Assembly: GCA_039923455.1 (NCBI GenBank)
Contig: JBDTCS010000132.1
Span: 1-17,526 of the forward strand
Length of the DNA stretch: 17,526 nt
Origin: JBDTCS01 sp039923455
Lineage (GTDB): Bacteria; Bacteroidota; Ignavibacteria; Palsa-1295
Direction of reading: 5' to 3'
In this document: in pieces, positions 1-9,600 of the stretch
How the letters are laid out: every line of letters begins with the position of its first letter
How positions within the stretch are numbered: position 1 is the first letter of the stretch
Notes under the pieces: model-generated
Databases searched by the model: none
Seen by the model: only the letters and a program-made list of their open reading frames with translations
What the model was told of the DNA's origin: nothing
Made by a program: the position numbers and the translations under genes

Positions 1-1147
1 CAGAATAATAATCGCTATCCAAACCGCCCCTGACAATGTATGCATCGTCACCGAGAAGCACCGAACGCAAACCTGTCGGAATTCCAGAGCCTGCAACGCC
101 TGCACTCTCAAGACTGATATTCGAACCATGAACCGTTAAGTCGGTCGCGAGCGATAGATCGACCAAGCCCTGAGTTGCGACTAAGGCTACGGACAAACTT
201 GTGACGGCGCCAGGTGTGAGCGAAAGCCCGCTCTGACGACCCGGAGCAGATGTTTCATAGATTCTTACCGGTGCATAACGATCTGCTGTCGCCCATGTGA
301 TACCTGTGCTGGTACCACCGAAACTGTGAACTGTAATTGTGTACGCCTTCTGTCCCTGTAAGCCCGTAAGGATAGCCGATGAGGAACTGCTCGAAGCGAT
401 AACAGATGAAGAATCGCCAACGGAGGTGACAGCATAGACCGTATCAGCAGTTAGGTCATCGCTTGCTCGTGTCCACCTCACACCGATTGAAGTTGAGCTA
501 AGGGCATCGACCAACAAATTTGTCGCAGGGTTACTACTGCCACCAGTAGGCCAAGTGACGGCACCGCTGCTTCCACCGAGTCCGTGCACAGTGATCAAGT
601 AGGTCTTACCAACGATCAGCCCGGTCATCGTGACTGTGTACGAAGCCGACGCCACCGAAATGGATTCACCTGTCGAAGCAAGTGCTACCGCGGTATCTTG
701 TCCTGCGTCACCAATCGCACGAGCCCAGGTTACTTGCACAGAGGTCGAGTTGATCGTGGTTACTATAACATTAGTCGGAGGTCCACAGATCGAACTCCAA
801 CTCACACCCGCACTCACACCTCCGATGCTATGAATCGTGAACGTGTAGACTTTCCCAGATTGGAAGCCGGTAAGATTTAGAGAAGAGGTGCTGCTCGGCG
901 CTAACCATTGAAAAATTTCGCCGCTGGCTGTCGTCGCAAAGATCGTATCAGTCGAAGCATCACCGCTACCACGCGTCCAGCTTACTTGCACGGAACTTGC
1001 GTTAATAGTAACTACCTTCAGATTCGTCGCAATGGTCGAGCTGGTGTTCGGGCCAGTTGTTGAGCTATCCTTGCTGCAACTGGAGCTCACAAACGTGAGC
1101 GCCATGAGCAAAAGGAAAGGAGAGAGAGAAGAGAGTATCCTATTCAT
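1..1147 (-). CDS. FN3-repeat lipoprotein, paralog A (3' end beyond the window)
   Basis: The frame is open for 382 codons from the ATG at 1147 down to the window edge, so the C-terminus is missing. A hydrophobic signal peptide (about residues 4-20) is followed by Ser-Ser-Ser-Cys, with Cys24 as the likely lipidation site; the lipobox is weak but resembles that of the neighbouring paralog. Three fibronectin type III-like repeats follow, at about 37-119, 122-199 and 206-287, each with a V(S/T/R)W core strand and a Y-T/L-(I/F)-T-(I/V)-H strand. From about 288 starts a different beta-rich region (YAPVRIYET..., SGLSLTPGAV, GIPTGLRSVL). The last repeat and this region match the upstream gene at roughly 70% identity by eye. 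The family is not recognised beyond its FN3 repeats. A cell-envelope lipoprotein role is inferred. A terminator just upstream implies its own promoter. No Shine-Dalgarno sequence is seen. Confidence 0.85.
   Translation of the reverse strand, partial: MNRILSSLSPFLLLMALTFVSSSCSKDSSTTGPNTSSTIATNLKVVTINASSVQVSWTRGSGDASTDTIFATTASGEIFQWLAPSSTSSLNLTGFQSGKVYTFTIHSIGGVSAGVSWSSICGPPTNVIVTTINSTSVQVTWARAIGDAGQDTAVALASTGESISVASASYTVTMTGLIVGKTYLITVHGLGGSSGAVTWPTGGSSNPATNLLVDALSSTSIGVRWTRASDDLTADTVYAVTSVGDSSSVIASSSSSSAILTGLQGQKAYTITVHSFGGTSTGITWATADRYAPVRIYETSAPGRQSGLSLTPGAVTSLSVALVATQGLVDLSLATDLTVHGSNISLESAGVAGSGIPTGLRSVLLGDDAYIVRGGLDSDYYS
2..532 (-). repeat. Direct repeat copy 1 (paralogous lipoprotein segment)
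   Basis: This stretch encodes residues 206-382 of paralog A: the third FN3-like repeat plus the start of the following beta-rich domain. It is a diverged direct repeat of 1681-2214, in the same orientation about 1.68 kb away. The alignment needs only a two-residue gap near the YET motif. Confidence 0.85.
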
Positions 1148-1255
1148 AATATTCTGTGTATTTCGAAAGGGTAAGAAATGCAAAGTAGGATGTTAGGGGG
1201 AATCAGTTGTAAGTCTGAATCCGAGAAGCATCAAGTTATTCGGTTCGAATATAAC

Positions 1256-1289
1256 AAAAAAAATTGGGCGCCTCTTGCGAAGCGCCCAA
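1256..1289 (-). terminator. Rho-independent terminator after the upstream lipoprotein gene
   Basis: Read on the minus strand, an 8-bp stem TTGGGCGC/GCGCCCAA with a 10-nt loop is followed directly by eight T residues. It lies about 80 nt beyond the stop codon of the 1369-2316 gene and about 110 nt before the start of the next gene, so it separates the two paralogs into different transcripts. Confidence 0.88.
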
Positions 1290-1368
1290 AATAGGAAAGC
1301 ATAACTTTCGAGGTTTGATCTATCCGTTCGGCTCAGTTCTCACCATGCCTTACGCAGATCAAAACAGA

Positions 1369-2316
1369 TTAGTTAGCGATAATGATGTTCGTGTTCGACT
1401 GCTTCACCGAAGAATTCGGGAGGCGGAAGCCACGGCTTGCGTAAGGCAACGTGAGCCCACCAGACTGTAAGGAAACCACAACGTCGATTGCGTGGCGTCC
1501 TGTACCGTCGGTCGTGTAAAGATTTCCGTCAGCCTGACGAAGGATAGCCAAACGACCATAATGCCCGGTCGAAGTCTTGACCAAAACGATCAGATCTCCA
1601 CCGCCAACTACTGTCGTAGCTGCTGCTCCACTGAAGTCTTGCGCAGTGTTGTTCGCGCTGAACTTTGTGGAGAGGTCGCCCGAATAGTAATCACTGTCCA
1701 AACCGCCTCTGACGATATATGCAGCATCACCAATAAGTACTGAGCGCAAGCCAGTTGGAATTCCAGACCCTGTAACACCAGCACTCTCAAGGCTGATGAA
1801 TGTAACAGGAACCGTCACGTCAGATGCAAGTGACAGATCGATCAAAGGCTGATTGGCAGTTACAGCTGTGCTCAAAGCAACGACTGCACCAGGCGTGAGC
1901 GAAAGACCGCTCGGATGACCCGGAGCTGGATCAGCAGTTTCGTACAGTCTCACTGTTGCATAGCGATCTGCTGTTGCCCACATCATACCAGCGCTGGCGC
2001 CACCTGAAGTGCGAATTGTGATTGTGTACGCCTTCTGGCTCGCCAAGTTTGTAAGGATAACCGACGAGGCAGTGCTCGTAGTGATTAGAGATGACGTATC
2101 GCCAACAGAACTGATAGCCCACACTGTATCAGCAGTTACGTCATTGCTCGCACGTGTCCACTTCACACCGATGGAAGTTGAGCTAAGCGAATTCACCATG
2201 ACATTCGTCGGTGGGTTGGTTGTTGTGCCGCCCGGTTCTGTTGTGCAGCTTGAGCCTGCAAATCCGACCGCCGCAAGTGCTGCGAAGATCGACAACTTTG
2301 AAATGAGTTTCTTCAT
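1369..2316 (-). CDS. FN3-domain lipoprotein, paralog B
   Basis: A complete 315-residue protein. The ATG at 2316 opens a signal peptide (K-K then a hydrophobic Ala-rich stretch to about residue 20) ending Gly-Ser-Ser-Cys, with Cys24 the probable lipidation site; the lipobox is weak, so a plain signal peptide is possible. A Gly/Thr/Pro-rich linker (25-36) leads into one FN3-like domain (about 35-117, with WTRAS and YTITI strands). A C-terminal beta-rich domain follows (about 118-315, with YETADP, SGLSLTPGAV, GIPTGLRSVL, YIVRGGLDSDYY and GHYGRLAIL). Residues 35-212 align with residues 206-382 of the downstream neighbour, so the pair arose by duplication. I do not recognise the C-terminal domain. 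An envelope-anchored role is inferred. It is divergent from the giant secreted protein, with 1.2 kb between them, so co-regulation is possible but unproven. Confidence 0.9.
   Translation of the reverse strand: MKKLISKLSIFAALAAVGFAGSSCTTEPGGTTTNPPTNVMVNSLSSTSIGVKWTRASNDVTADTVWAISSVGDTSSLITTSTASSVILTNLASQKAYTITIRTSGGASAGMMWATADRYATVRLYETADPAPGHPSGLSLTPGAVVALSTAVTANQPLIDLSLASDVTVPVTFISLESAGVTGSGIPTGLRSVLIGDAAYIVRGGLDSDYYSGDLSTKFSANNTAQDFSGAAATTVVGGGDLIVLVKTSTGHYGRLAILRQADGNLYTTDGTGRHAIDVVVSLQSGGLTLPYASRGFRLPNSSVKQSNTNIIIAN
1681..2214 (-). repeat. Direct repeat copy 2 (paralogous lipoprotein segment)
   Basis: This is the partner of the repeat at 2-532 and encodes residues 35-212 of paralog B. 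Short exact stretches such as ttggaattccaga (left copy: cggaattccaga) persist, showing that the similarity holds at DNA level and not only in protein. The two copies could recombine and delete or expand the locus. Confidence 0.85.
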
Positions 2317-2329
2317 AGTATATATAGAG

Positions 2330-2359
2330 TTAAATTAGTAAGTTAAAGTAATGATCAAA
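2330..2359 (-). promoter_or_regulatory. Possible promoter of lipoprotein paralog B
   Basis: On the minus strand TTTG (2356-2359) is followed after 18 nt by TAATTTAA (2330-2337). This resembles the Bacteroidota -33 TTTG / -7 TAnnTTTG promoter, but the last two bases of the -7 box do not match. It would give a very short AT-rich leader before the ATG at 2316. The call rests on a partial consensus match only. Confidence 0.3.
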
Positions 2360-2624
2360 AAATCTCGTGATCGAAAATCCGAATATGTGACACCTCTCTG
2401 AAGCATCGTAAAAGCGCCTGATCAGTGAACGCCAGTGCCGACTCGTGCGGCAAACAGAGCACAATCAAACCACACTTTCAGCTATAGAGTGCGCAGCTTC
2501 GCTACTATTATAACAAACCTGGGCATTCCTCCTGATGCTTTGCTCTATAGCCAATCAGCATCCGAATTCACTCGTAACTCAATTCGCGTGCCGAGATCGC
2601 CTAGTCAAAGCAGCCTTTCTTATT

Positions 2625-2647
2625 AAACGACACAGAATCTGTCGTTT
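2625..2647. repeat. Inverted repeat in intergenic region
   Basis: Arms AAACGACA and TGTCGTTT (8 bp) flank a 7-nt centre. No T-run follows on either strand, so it is not a standard terminator. It could be an operator or an RNA hairpin; the function is unknown. Confidence 0.4.
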
Positions 2648-2941
2648 CAGCACTTCTCGACACAAAAATAATGCAATTTCTTAGTAATTACGCCTGGAAA
2701 GGGTGCCTAAGCGGAATTAATAATAAAATAAATCATCGCTATGAGCTTCATAAAGAAAGCGGAAGTGATTCTTTTCGGTGTATTGTCCACCCAAGAATTC
2801 GCTCTATGAATCAGAAATTCATTCGAAATTCACTAAGCTTTTGCATCTGCTCATTCTTATAGGCAACCGCTAATATACGAATCCAAATCGCTTTTTTTGT
2901 GAGCAGCAATAAGTTTGCTTATATTTCGAAAGGGAATACCT

Positions 2942-2970
2942 CACCACCGTCCAGTGGTGCATACTTTTTT
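2942..2970 (+). repeat. Weak hairpin followed by a T-run
   Basis: CACCAC (2942-2947) pairs with GTGGTG (2954-2959) around a 6-nt loop, and six T residues follow after a 5-nt gap (2965-2970). This is terminator-like on the plus strand, but the stem is short and no gene precedes it. A tiny transcript starting near the TAAGTTTG at 2910 is conceivable and unproven. Confidence 0.25.
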
Positions 2971-3039
2971 GTGTTGTTGTGCTTCCAGTGTTGGCGTAAA
3001 ACTTAGAAATATTTTCTCCGCTACACGCGAATTATCGAT

Positions 3040-3053
3040 GCAGGATTTCCTGC
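3040..3053. repeat. Perfect 14-bp palindrome, possible operator
   Basis: GCAGGA-TT-TCCTGC has exact 6-bp arms around a two-base centre, about 50 bp before the TAGGTTTG motif at 3105. The size and symmetry suit a dimeric regulator, but nothing else supports a function. Confidence 0.25.
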
Positions 3054-3243
3054 GATTCAAGTAATTACAATTTAGATTTTCTTTTCCGATTTCTAGACTG
3101 ACGATAGGTTTGGCTGAAAGATAAAGTCACGGATCTTTCAACATTCGAATTCATCTCGCTTCTCAACATTGCTGTAATCACTGGATTGGATGTTGGCTCT
3201 AAAAAAAGCAAGGTGCAAATTGGCAAGGTGTTTCGATTACTAA

Positions 3244-3272
3244 CGTACGCAAGTCGATTTTACGCGTACGCA
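3244..3272. repeat. Octamer CGTACGCA twice, 21 bp apart
   Basis: CGTACGCA occurs at 3244-3251 and 3265-3272, offset by 21 bp (about two helical turns), and each contains the palindrome CGTACG. It lies about 250 bp upstream of the giant gene. A regulator site is possible, but chance is not excluded. Confidence 0.2.
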
Positions 3273-3470
3273 TCGTAGTCGAAATAGCGCAGCAATAGCA
3301 GGCTGAGCGCCTGTTCGAATATTTTTCTTCGCCGAATGCTCGGTAGCTTTTTTCAGTCCACTACTTACAAGAGTTGTTGTTGTCGGTTAGCGCGTTCCAG
3401 AATTCTCATCGACGCTAGCCTAATTAGGAAAAACGATTTCGTAAACGGAATTTCAGATTTTTTTTGAAAC

Positions 3471-3491
3471 GTTCAACGCTCTACGTTGAAC
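3471..3491 (+). promoter_or_regulatory. Leader hairpin just upstream of the giant gene
   Basis: GTTCAACG (3471-3478) and CGTTGAAC (3484-3491) form a perfect 8-bp inverted repeat with a 5-nt loop, preceded by a run of eight T. It ends 30 nt before the first ATG of the giant gene and covers the alternative TTG start at 3486. That argues against the TTG and suggests an mRNA leader hairpin or an operator. Confidence 0.45.
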
Positions 3492-3521
3492 ACCACCTGT
3501 CTTAGAACGCATACTCGAACT

Positions 3522-3656
3522 ATGATGAACATGGCTACGCTATCTAATCAAGCGCCAAGAATCGGCCGTTCAACGGCCCGCTCGGTTATTACTCTACTCT
3601 CACTTTGGGCAATCGCCCTCGTGCTGGTGCTCGCGCCCAGCTCGGGAGTCAAAGCA
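3522..3656 (+). other. Signal peptide of the giant protein
   Basis: Residues 1-45 have a long Arg/Thr-containing n-region, a hydrophobic core (about VITLLSLWAIALVLVLA) and a Val-Lys-Ala cleavage site before Gln46. From the ATG at 3531 it would be 42 residues, closer to the usual length, so that start is a fair alternative. Confidence 0.85.
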
Positions 3657-6600
3657 CAAACCTACTTCACCGAAGATTTCGAATCGGGCTTCCCCGGAAA
3701 TTTTTCGATTCAGGGAGTCGGTGCGCAATGGCAACAAAATTCCACCTATGCCTACACAGGCTCGAAGTCTGCGTGGTTCCAAACCTCGGCAGGCAATACG
3801 AACACTGTGCTTGTCTCGAACGGAATTAATCTTTCCGGTTCGACTCGACCACAATTGACGTTTAACCACATTGCCGCACTGGAGAGATACTACGATCAAG
3901 CGTACGTAGAAGTATCTACGGATAATGGTGTGAATTGGACAGATATTCCTAATAGCGCCTACACGGGTAACTCATGGCGTAAGACAGGTTCGAACCTGCA
4001 ATCGAGCAATACTACGGTCTGCGACGGCCCGTTCTTTGACGCTCAGAGCCGACCTGATTGGGATATGCGTTTTAGCTCATTAGCTGGTGTACCTACTGCT
4101 GGAACGGGTTTGTGGCGTAAAGAGGTGTTCGACCTCTCGAACTATCGTGTAAGCGGAGTGAAGATTCGTTTTCGCGTTAAATCCAATGCGAGCAATGACT
4201 TCTATGGATGGTTGGTCGACAATGTAAAAATCGCAGAAGCACCGACTACAAGAATTTCGGGCACCAGAGTTATCGGTGGTAGTGGATTTGCCAGCTTCAC
4301 CGCAGCCTTTGATGCACTCGCGGATTCTGGCGTTGGCACGGGTGGTGTGACATTCCTCGTAACACCTGGTACGTACACCGACTCACTTGTATCGGGAAAT
4401 TGGTTAGGTGCCTCGGCAACGAATCGTGTTCGATTTCAGGCAAACGGAGGAGCGGTAATTCTTCAGCGTTTCGGATCGAGTGGTTCGATCTCGATTCCGA
4501 GCACCACAACGGGATATAGCTACAGCTATTTCGTTGACGCTATCCTCACGATGTCGGGAACAAGCTATACCACGTTTCAGGGAATCAACTTTGCACAACA
4601 GGCACTCGCCTCGGGAGCTAATCTGACGGACGTGGGCGTGTATATGCAAAATGGTTGCCACTACGACAGCATATATAGGTGCCGTGTTGATCTAGGTCGC
4701 AATTATTATAATACCACCGGTATTATGATCAACACCGCTCTTTATTACAATGCGTCGAATGTCTTCCAGGTTGGAAACAAGATTATCGATGATACAGTCA
4801 GCGCTTGGTCAGGCGTTTGGATGAATCGTTATTTCCTCACCATGTCCTTCGATTCCTCTAATGAGGTCTCAGGATCTGCGCCGGGCAAATCTACCATCAC
4901 CACTGGTTTGACTGCCACGCCGGTAGGGACAACGACGATCTATAACGTCATGGTGTACGGACAGACGAATTGCATTGTAAAGAACAATACGATTACCTCT
5001 ACTCCGTTCTCCGGTTATACCTTATCGAGTTATGGAATTTATCTCGCCGGAAATCTTATCAACCCACTCATTCAGGGCAATAAGATCACGGGTTACGGAA
5101 GTGTAGCAAGTTCGATCTACTCATATACGTACGGAATTTACGGCTCTGCGTCTACGATTATTCGACCCCAGATTCTGAACGATACCATTCAGAATATGCA
5201 GGGATACGGCTATTACGGTATATTCCTCGGGAGTGTCCTTGAGCCGTTAGTACAAGGCAACTATATTAATAATGTTGCGATGGCGTACTATTATTATTCA
5301 GTCTATTTATCGAGTTGCATTCGTCCGCGCATCATTGGCAACAAGATCAAGGGTGTCTACAACGGTGCGTATAATAGTGCTAGCACGAGTTATTATGTGT
5401 ACGGCATCTACTCGGCCAGCAACCAAGGGCCGGTGATGATCGCCAACAACATGATATCCGATCTGCATCAGTTGAACGCCTTAACACCGATGTCGGTCTA
5501 TGGAATCTATTTTACACAGGGTACCACAGGGCCAGCGCGTGATAGTATCATCTATAACTCTATTTTCCTGAGTGGTGGTACAGGAACCGCAACAACGAAT
5601 ACTACCGCCGCACTTTACGTCGCGAGCATCAATGCTGCCGTCGGAGCTGGACTTGTAGTAAAGAATAATATTCTTTCGAATACAATGCCATTCGGTGCAA
5701 GCAGTTTAGCGTATTGTGCATACTACGGCACCGTCACCGCCAACCTGACTTCTGACTTCAATGATCTATACGGCCCGACTGACGCTACGGACACCACGAT
5801 TCACAAAACCGGTTATTACGGGTCTACCCGTGGATTGTTGGCGCAAATGCGTGCTGCAGGATTGGAAACGCATAGCTTCACCGAAAACCCGCCATTCACC
5901 AGTGACTCGTTACACGTCTCGACCGGCACAGCAACTCGACTTGCGAAAGCCGGGCAGTACTTGTCGAACATGACGACGGACTTTGATGGTGATACGCGAG
6001 GGAGTGCGCCGTGCATCGGAGCCGATGAAGCTTCGATGACCGTCAGCACCACCGATGATGTAGCTCCATCAATTCAGTATACGCGAATTCTTCGCAGTGC
6101 ATCAACAAGCGGGATTACGTTCAGCGCGGTTATTTCAGATCCGAGCGGAGTCAATTCAAGCACTTACGCACCGCTACTTTATTACAAGGCCACTTCTGCA
6201 GGAACTTGGTCGAATGTGACAGGATCGAATTCGAGTGGTAATAATTGGACATTCTCGATGCCGGGCTATACCTCCGGTACGGTTGTGCAGTACTACTTCG
6301 CAGCACAAGATCTGGCTTCGACAGTAAACGGTGGCACCGCTCCATTTGGCGGCACCGGCACGAATCCTCCGGGAAGCACTGCAACCACGATTCCCGATTC
6401 GGTTCGAATCGTGGGCGGGTTGAACGGAGATTATCTCATTGGAGGCATAGGTGCTAACTTCCTATCACTCAAGGCAGCAATTGATTCACTCAACGTTGGC
6501 GGAGTAAGTGGCCCGGTTCGCTTTCTGCTGAATGCAAATTCGTTCGCGGAGGGCGTGCTTTCGATCAATGGCCCGATCATAGGTGGATCTGCAACCAACA

Positions 6601-9600
6601 CCGTCACGATCAAGCCGAACACAGGATTTCAGCCGGTCATGACGACCAGCGGGACGTCGAATTATTTCTTGCTCGTCAATGGAGCCTCAAACATTATTGT
6701 TGATGGCTCGAACACGGCGGGTGGAACATCTCGAGATCTCACCTGGGCAGGTGGACCTACGTACGCCACGTATCAATTCTGGGTGCAGCCGGCATACGGT
6801 GTAGATGGCACGATGTCAAACGTGAATAATATCACGTATAAGAACTGCGTCGTGAAGCCTTCCGTATCGGCGGGTACACCGAACGGTGCCGTCACTAATT
6901 CTGCTTACCGCGGTATTCTGATTCAGACAAGCACTACCATCCCAGGCGGGACAGTGTCCAATGTTACCATTCAGAATGACTCTATCGCGAACGTGTACTA
7001 TGGAATGTATATCGTCTCGGCGATCGATCCGGCAAACCCGGTTCATTCGACCAAGATCATTGGTAATGTCTTTGGTGGTGTCGCGGATTCGTGTGGCGTT
7101 TATGGTATGATTTTGCAGAATGCAGATTCGACACTTATTTCAGGTAACGATATTCAAAATATCAGCCAAGGTACATCGACCAATTCGATGTATGGTATTT
7201 ATCTGAATTCGTGGACTACGAATACTCTTGTGACCAAAAACAAGGTACATAACATTTGGGCAAGAGGTACGTCGGGCACGGTATACGGAATCTATACACC
7301 GCAGTCCTCAAACGTTACATTTAACACTTACACGAATAACTTCGTGTATGATCTTCACGCCCGCGCAACCACATCGGGTACGAGTTACACTGCTCCAGCG
7401 GTCGCCGGCATGTTTATGTACGGAGGCTTTGGCGATGTCGTTGCCAACAACACGATCCATCTCTTCGATACCTCCTCAACAAGCACAAGTACGTTGCTGA
7501 TTATGACGTTCGCAATGCCGTTCTATCAATACAGCCAGAACGTGACTGTTGTCAACAACATCATGTCAAACTGGAATATCGTAGGACCCACGAATGGCAG
7601 GAATTTCGCTACGGAATTGTATTACGGTGCGGGTCAAGTCGCGCTCTGGAATAACAACCTGTACAACATCCCAGGAGCGAAAGCACAATTCGCATATAAT
7701 GGATTATCTGCTCAATTGATCGGCACATTCGATAGCTTGAGAATTCTGAACGGTGGTGATAGCCGCTCAATCATTCAAGTGCCTCCATTTGTAAGTGTAA
7801 CGGATCCGCATATTAACCCATTGATCCCGACACGAATTGAATCTGGTGCGATTCCTGTCGCCGGACTTACGACAGATATAGACGGTGATACACGTAACGC
7901 AACGACGCCGGATATCGGTGCCGATGAAGGAAACTTTGCGACGTACTATAATACCGATATTGTTCTGGTGAATGTGAACCAGCCAACGGTGAATGCGAAG
8001 TATGTGGCAGGCCTTGGTGTCAAGCCCATCGTTACCATTCGCAATGACGGTTTGCAGACAGCCTATGGGTTCACGATCACCGACCGCTTTACCGATTCAA
8101 CTACATCCACTACAAGCACGATCAATTCGACAGTCGACAGTTTGCGATCCGGTGAGACGAGAGTCATCACGCTTGACTCCGTGACCTTTGCGACGGCGTT
8201 TCATGTTTACGGTTTGCGGTTCTACGCCAATGCTTTAACCGACGGCAATCGTTTGAATGATTCGTCGGCCACAATTCGCGTATCATCGCTGGGTGCGTTG
8301 AATGGAATATATACTGTTGGTGTGGGTCAATGGGCACCGAATATTAAGTCGGCGTTTGATTCCCTTGTCAACAACGGTATTGGCAGCAACGTCACATTCC
8401 GTCTGACAGATGCGACATACAACGAGCCTGCTATTACGACAAGTTACATCGGCAACAATGGTTTGATCATCGGTGCGAATGCGACTACTCGCCTGCGTAT
8501 CAAGCCAGCACCAGGTGTATCTCCGACGATCAATATTTATGGTAGTACGCTTAAGTATGTTTCGTCGTATTTTAACAGCACTTCGTATGTTGGGCTTGGC
8601 TTCCAGAATACGCAGTATCTTACCATCGATGGTTCTAACACAGAAAATGGAACATCGCAGAATACGACGATGCTCTTCCATCCGAGCGTAGGTACCTCTT
8701 CCTTCTACGCAGTCTTTTTCAACGCAGCACAGTTCGATTCGATCAAGAATTGTATCATGGTCGATTCGACATACTATACTGGTATGTCCGGCTCGGGTTA
8801 TTCAAGCTACGGAGTGTCGTTCTCATCTCCGTCTGGTAGCGCTGTCGGATCGAGTTTCAATGTACTCTATAATAATTGGATTCGTGATAATTATTACGAT
8901 ATCTATAATTATGGAAATGGAACCGTCCCGGTTGCACAGAGCAATCAGTTCATAAATAACCGAATTTCACGCTTCACCTACGCGGGTATATATAACTATC
9001 CTTATGTAGGTGGAACCTTGATTCAGGGCAACACGATAACCTCGGACACCACAGCGAGTTGCTCTAATCTCTACGGCATCTACGGAAACGGACAATACGG
9101 TGCTGGGCATCAGGTCTTGGCAAATAAGGTTTATAAGTTCAGGTCTTCGTATACTTCACCGTATTTCTATGGCATCTATTGGTATTACTCGCAAGCTGGC
9201 GGAAGCTGCACAATTGCGAATAACCTAATTGCGCTCGACCACGATACCGCTACCGCCGCCTATATTTATGGTCTCGAAGTGTACAACAGCGCTTCGTTCG
9301 GCCCTGTAAACGTATATTACAATACGATCTATATCGGCGCACCGAGCATGAACTACTCGTCGTACACCTGGTACGACAACTATAACTCAGGTGAGTTTAA
9401 GAATAATGTGGTGGTGAATAACAGAGGCTCTTATGTCTATCTGCAACAGATTTATCAACCACCTGCTTCGCCTTCGAACAATAATTTATTCTTTGTCAGC
9501 GGCACTGCAAGTTCGTTCTACTTTGCGTATTTCTACAATGGATCAACCTATCAGTATCCGACGACACTCGCAGCTTGGAAGAGCGTGTCCGGTGGTGATC

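Larger units (their letters stand above)
2360..3470. other. Long AT-rich intergenic region, no gene seen
   Basis: About 1.1 kb between divergent genes. The open frames here (for example 2435-2626 and 2671-2862, plus strand) are short, carry no recognisable domain and look like chance. I see no tRNA, known riboswitch or CRISPR. It holds short palindromes at 2625-2647, 2942-2959 and 3040-3053, and a repeated octamer at 3244/3265. Two plus-strand matches to the Bacteroidota -7 box TAnnTTTG occur at 2910-2917 (TAAGTTTG) and 3105-3112 (TAGGTTTG), and one minus-strand match at 2663-2670. None has a good -33 box at proper spacing, so the promoter of the giant gene is not resolved. Confidence 0.6.

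Noticed and set aside
584..880. Plus-strand open frame of 98 codons
   Set aside because: It is antisense to the open frame of lipoprotein paralog A and is Arg/His/Thr-rich with no recognisable features.
2435..2862. Two 63-codon plus-strand open frames in the intergenic region
   Set aside because: No domain, no start signal, and a composition typical of AT-rich non-coding DNA.
2922..2934. 13-bp sequence TATTTCGAAAGGG shared with 1159-1171
   Set aside because: Exact 13-bp matches are expected by chance a few times in a window of this size, and the two sites have no common context.
3486..3521. TTG start giving a 12-residue longer giant protein
   Set aside because: The TTG lies within an inverted repeat, and the added residues are polar and do not improve the signal peptide; ATGs at 3522, 3525 or 3531 fit better.
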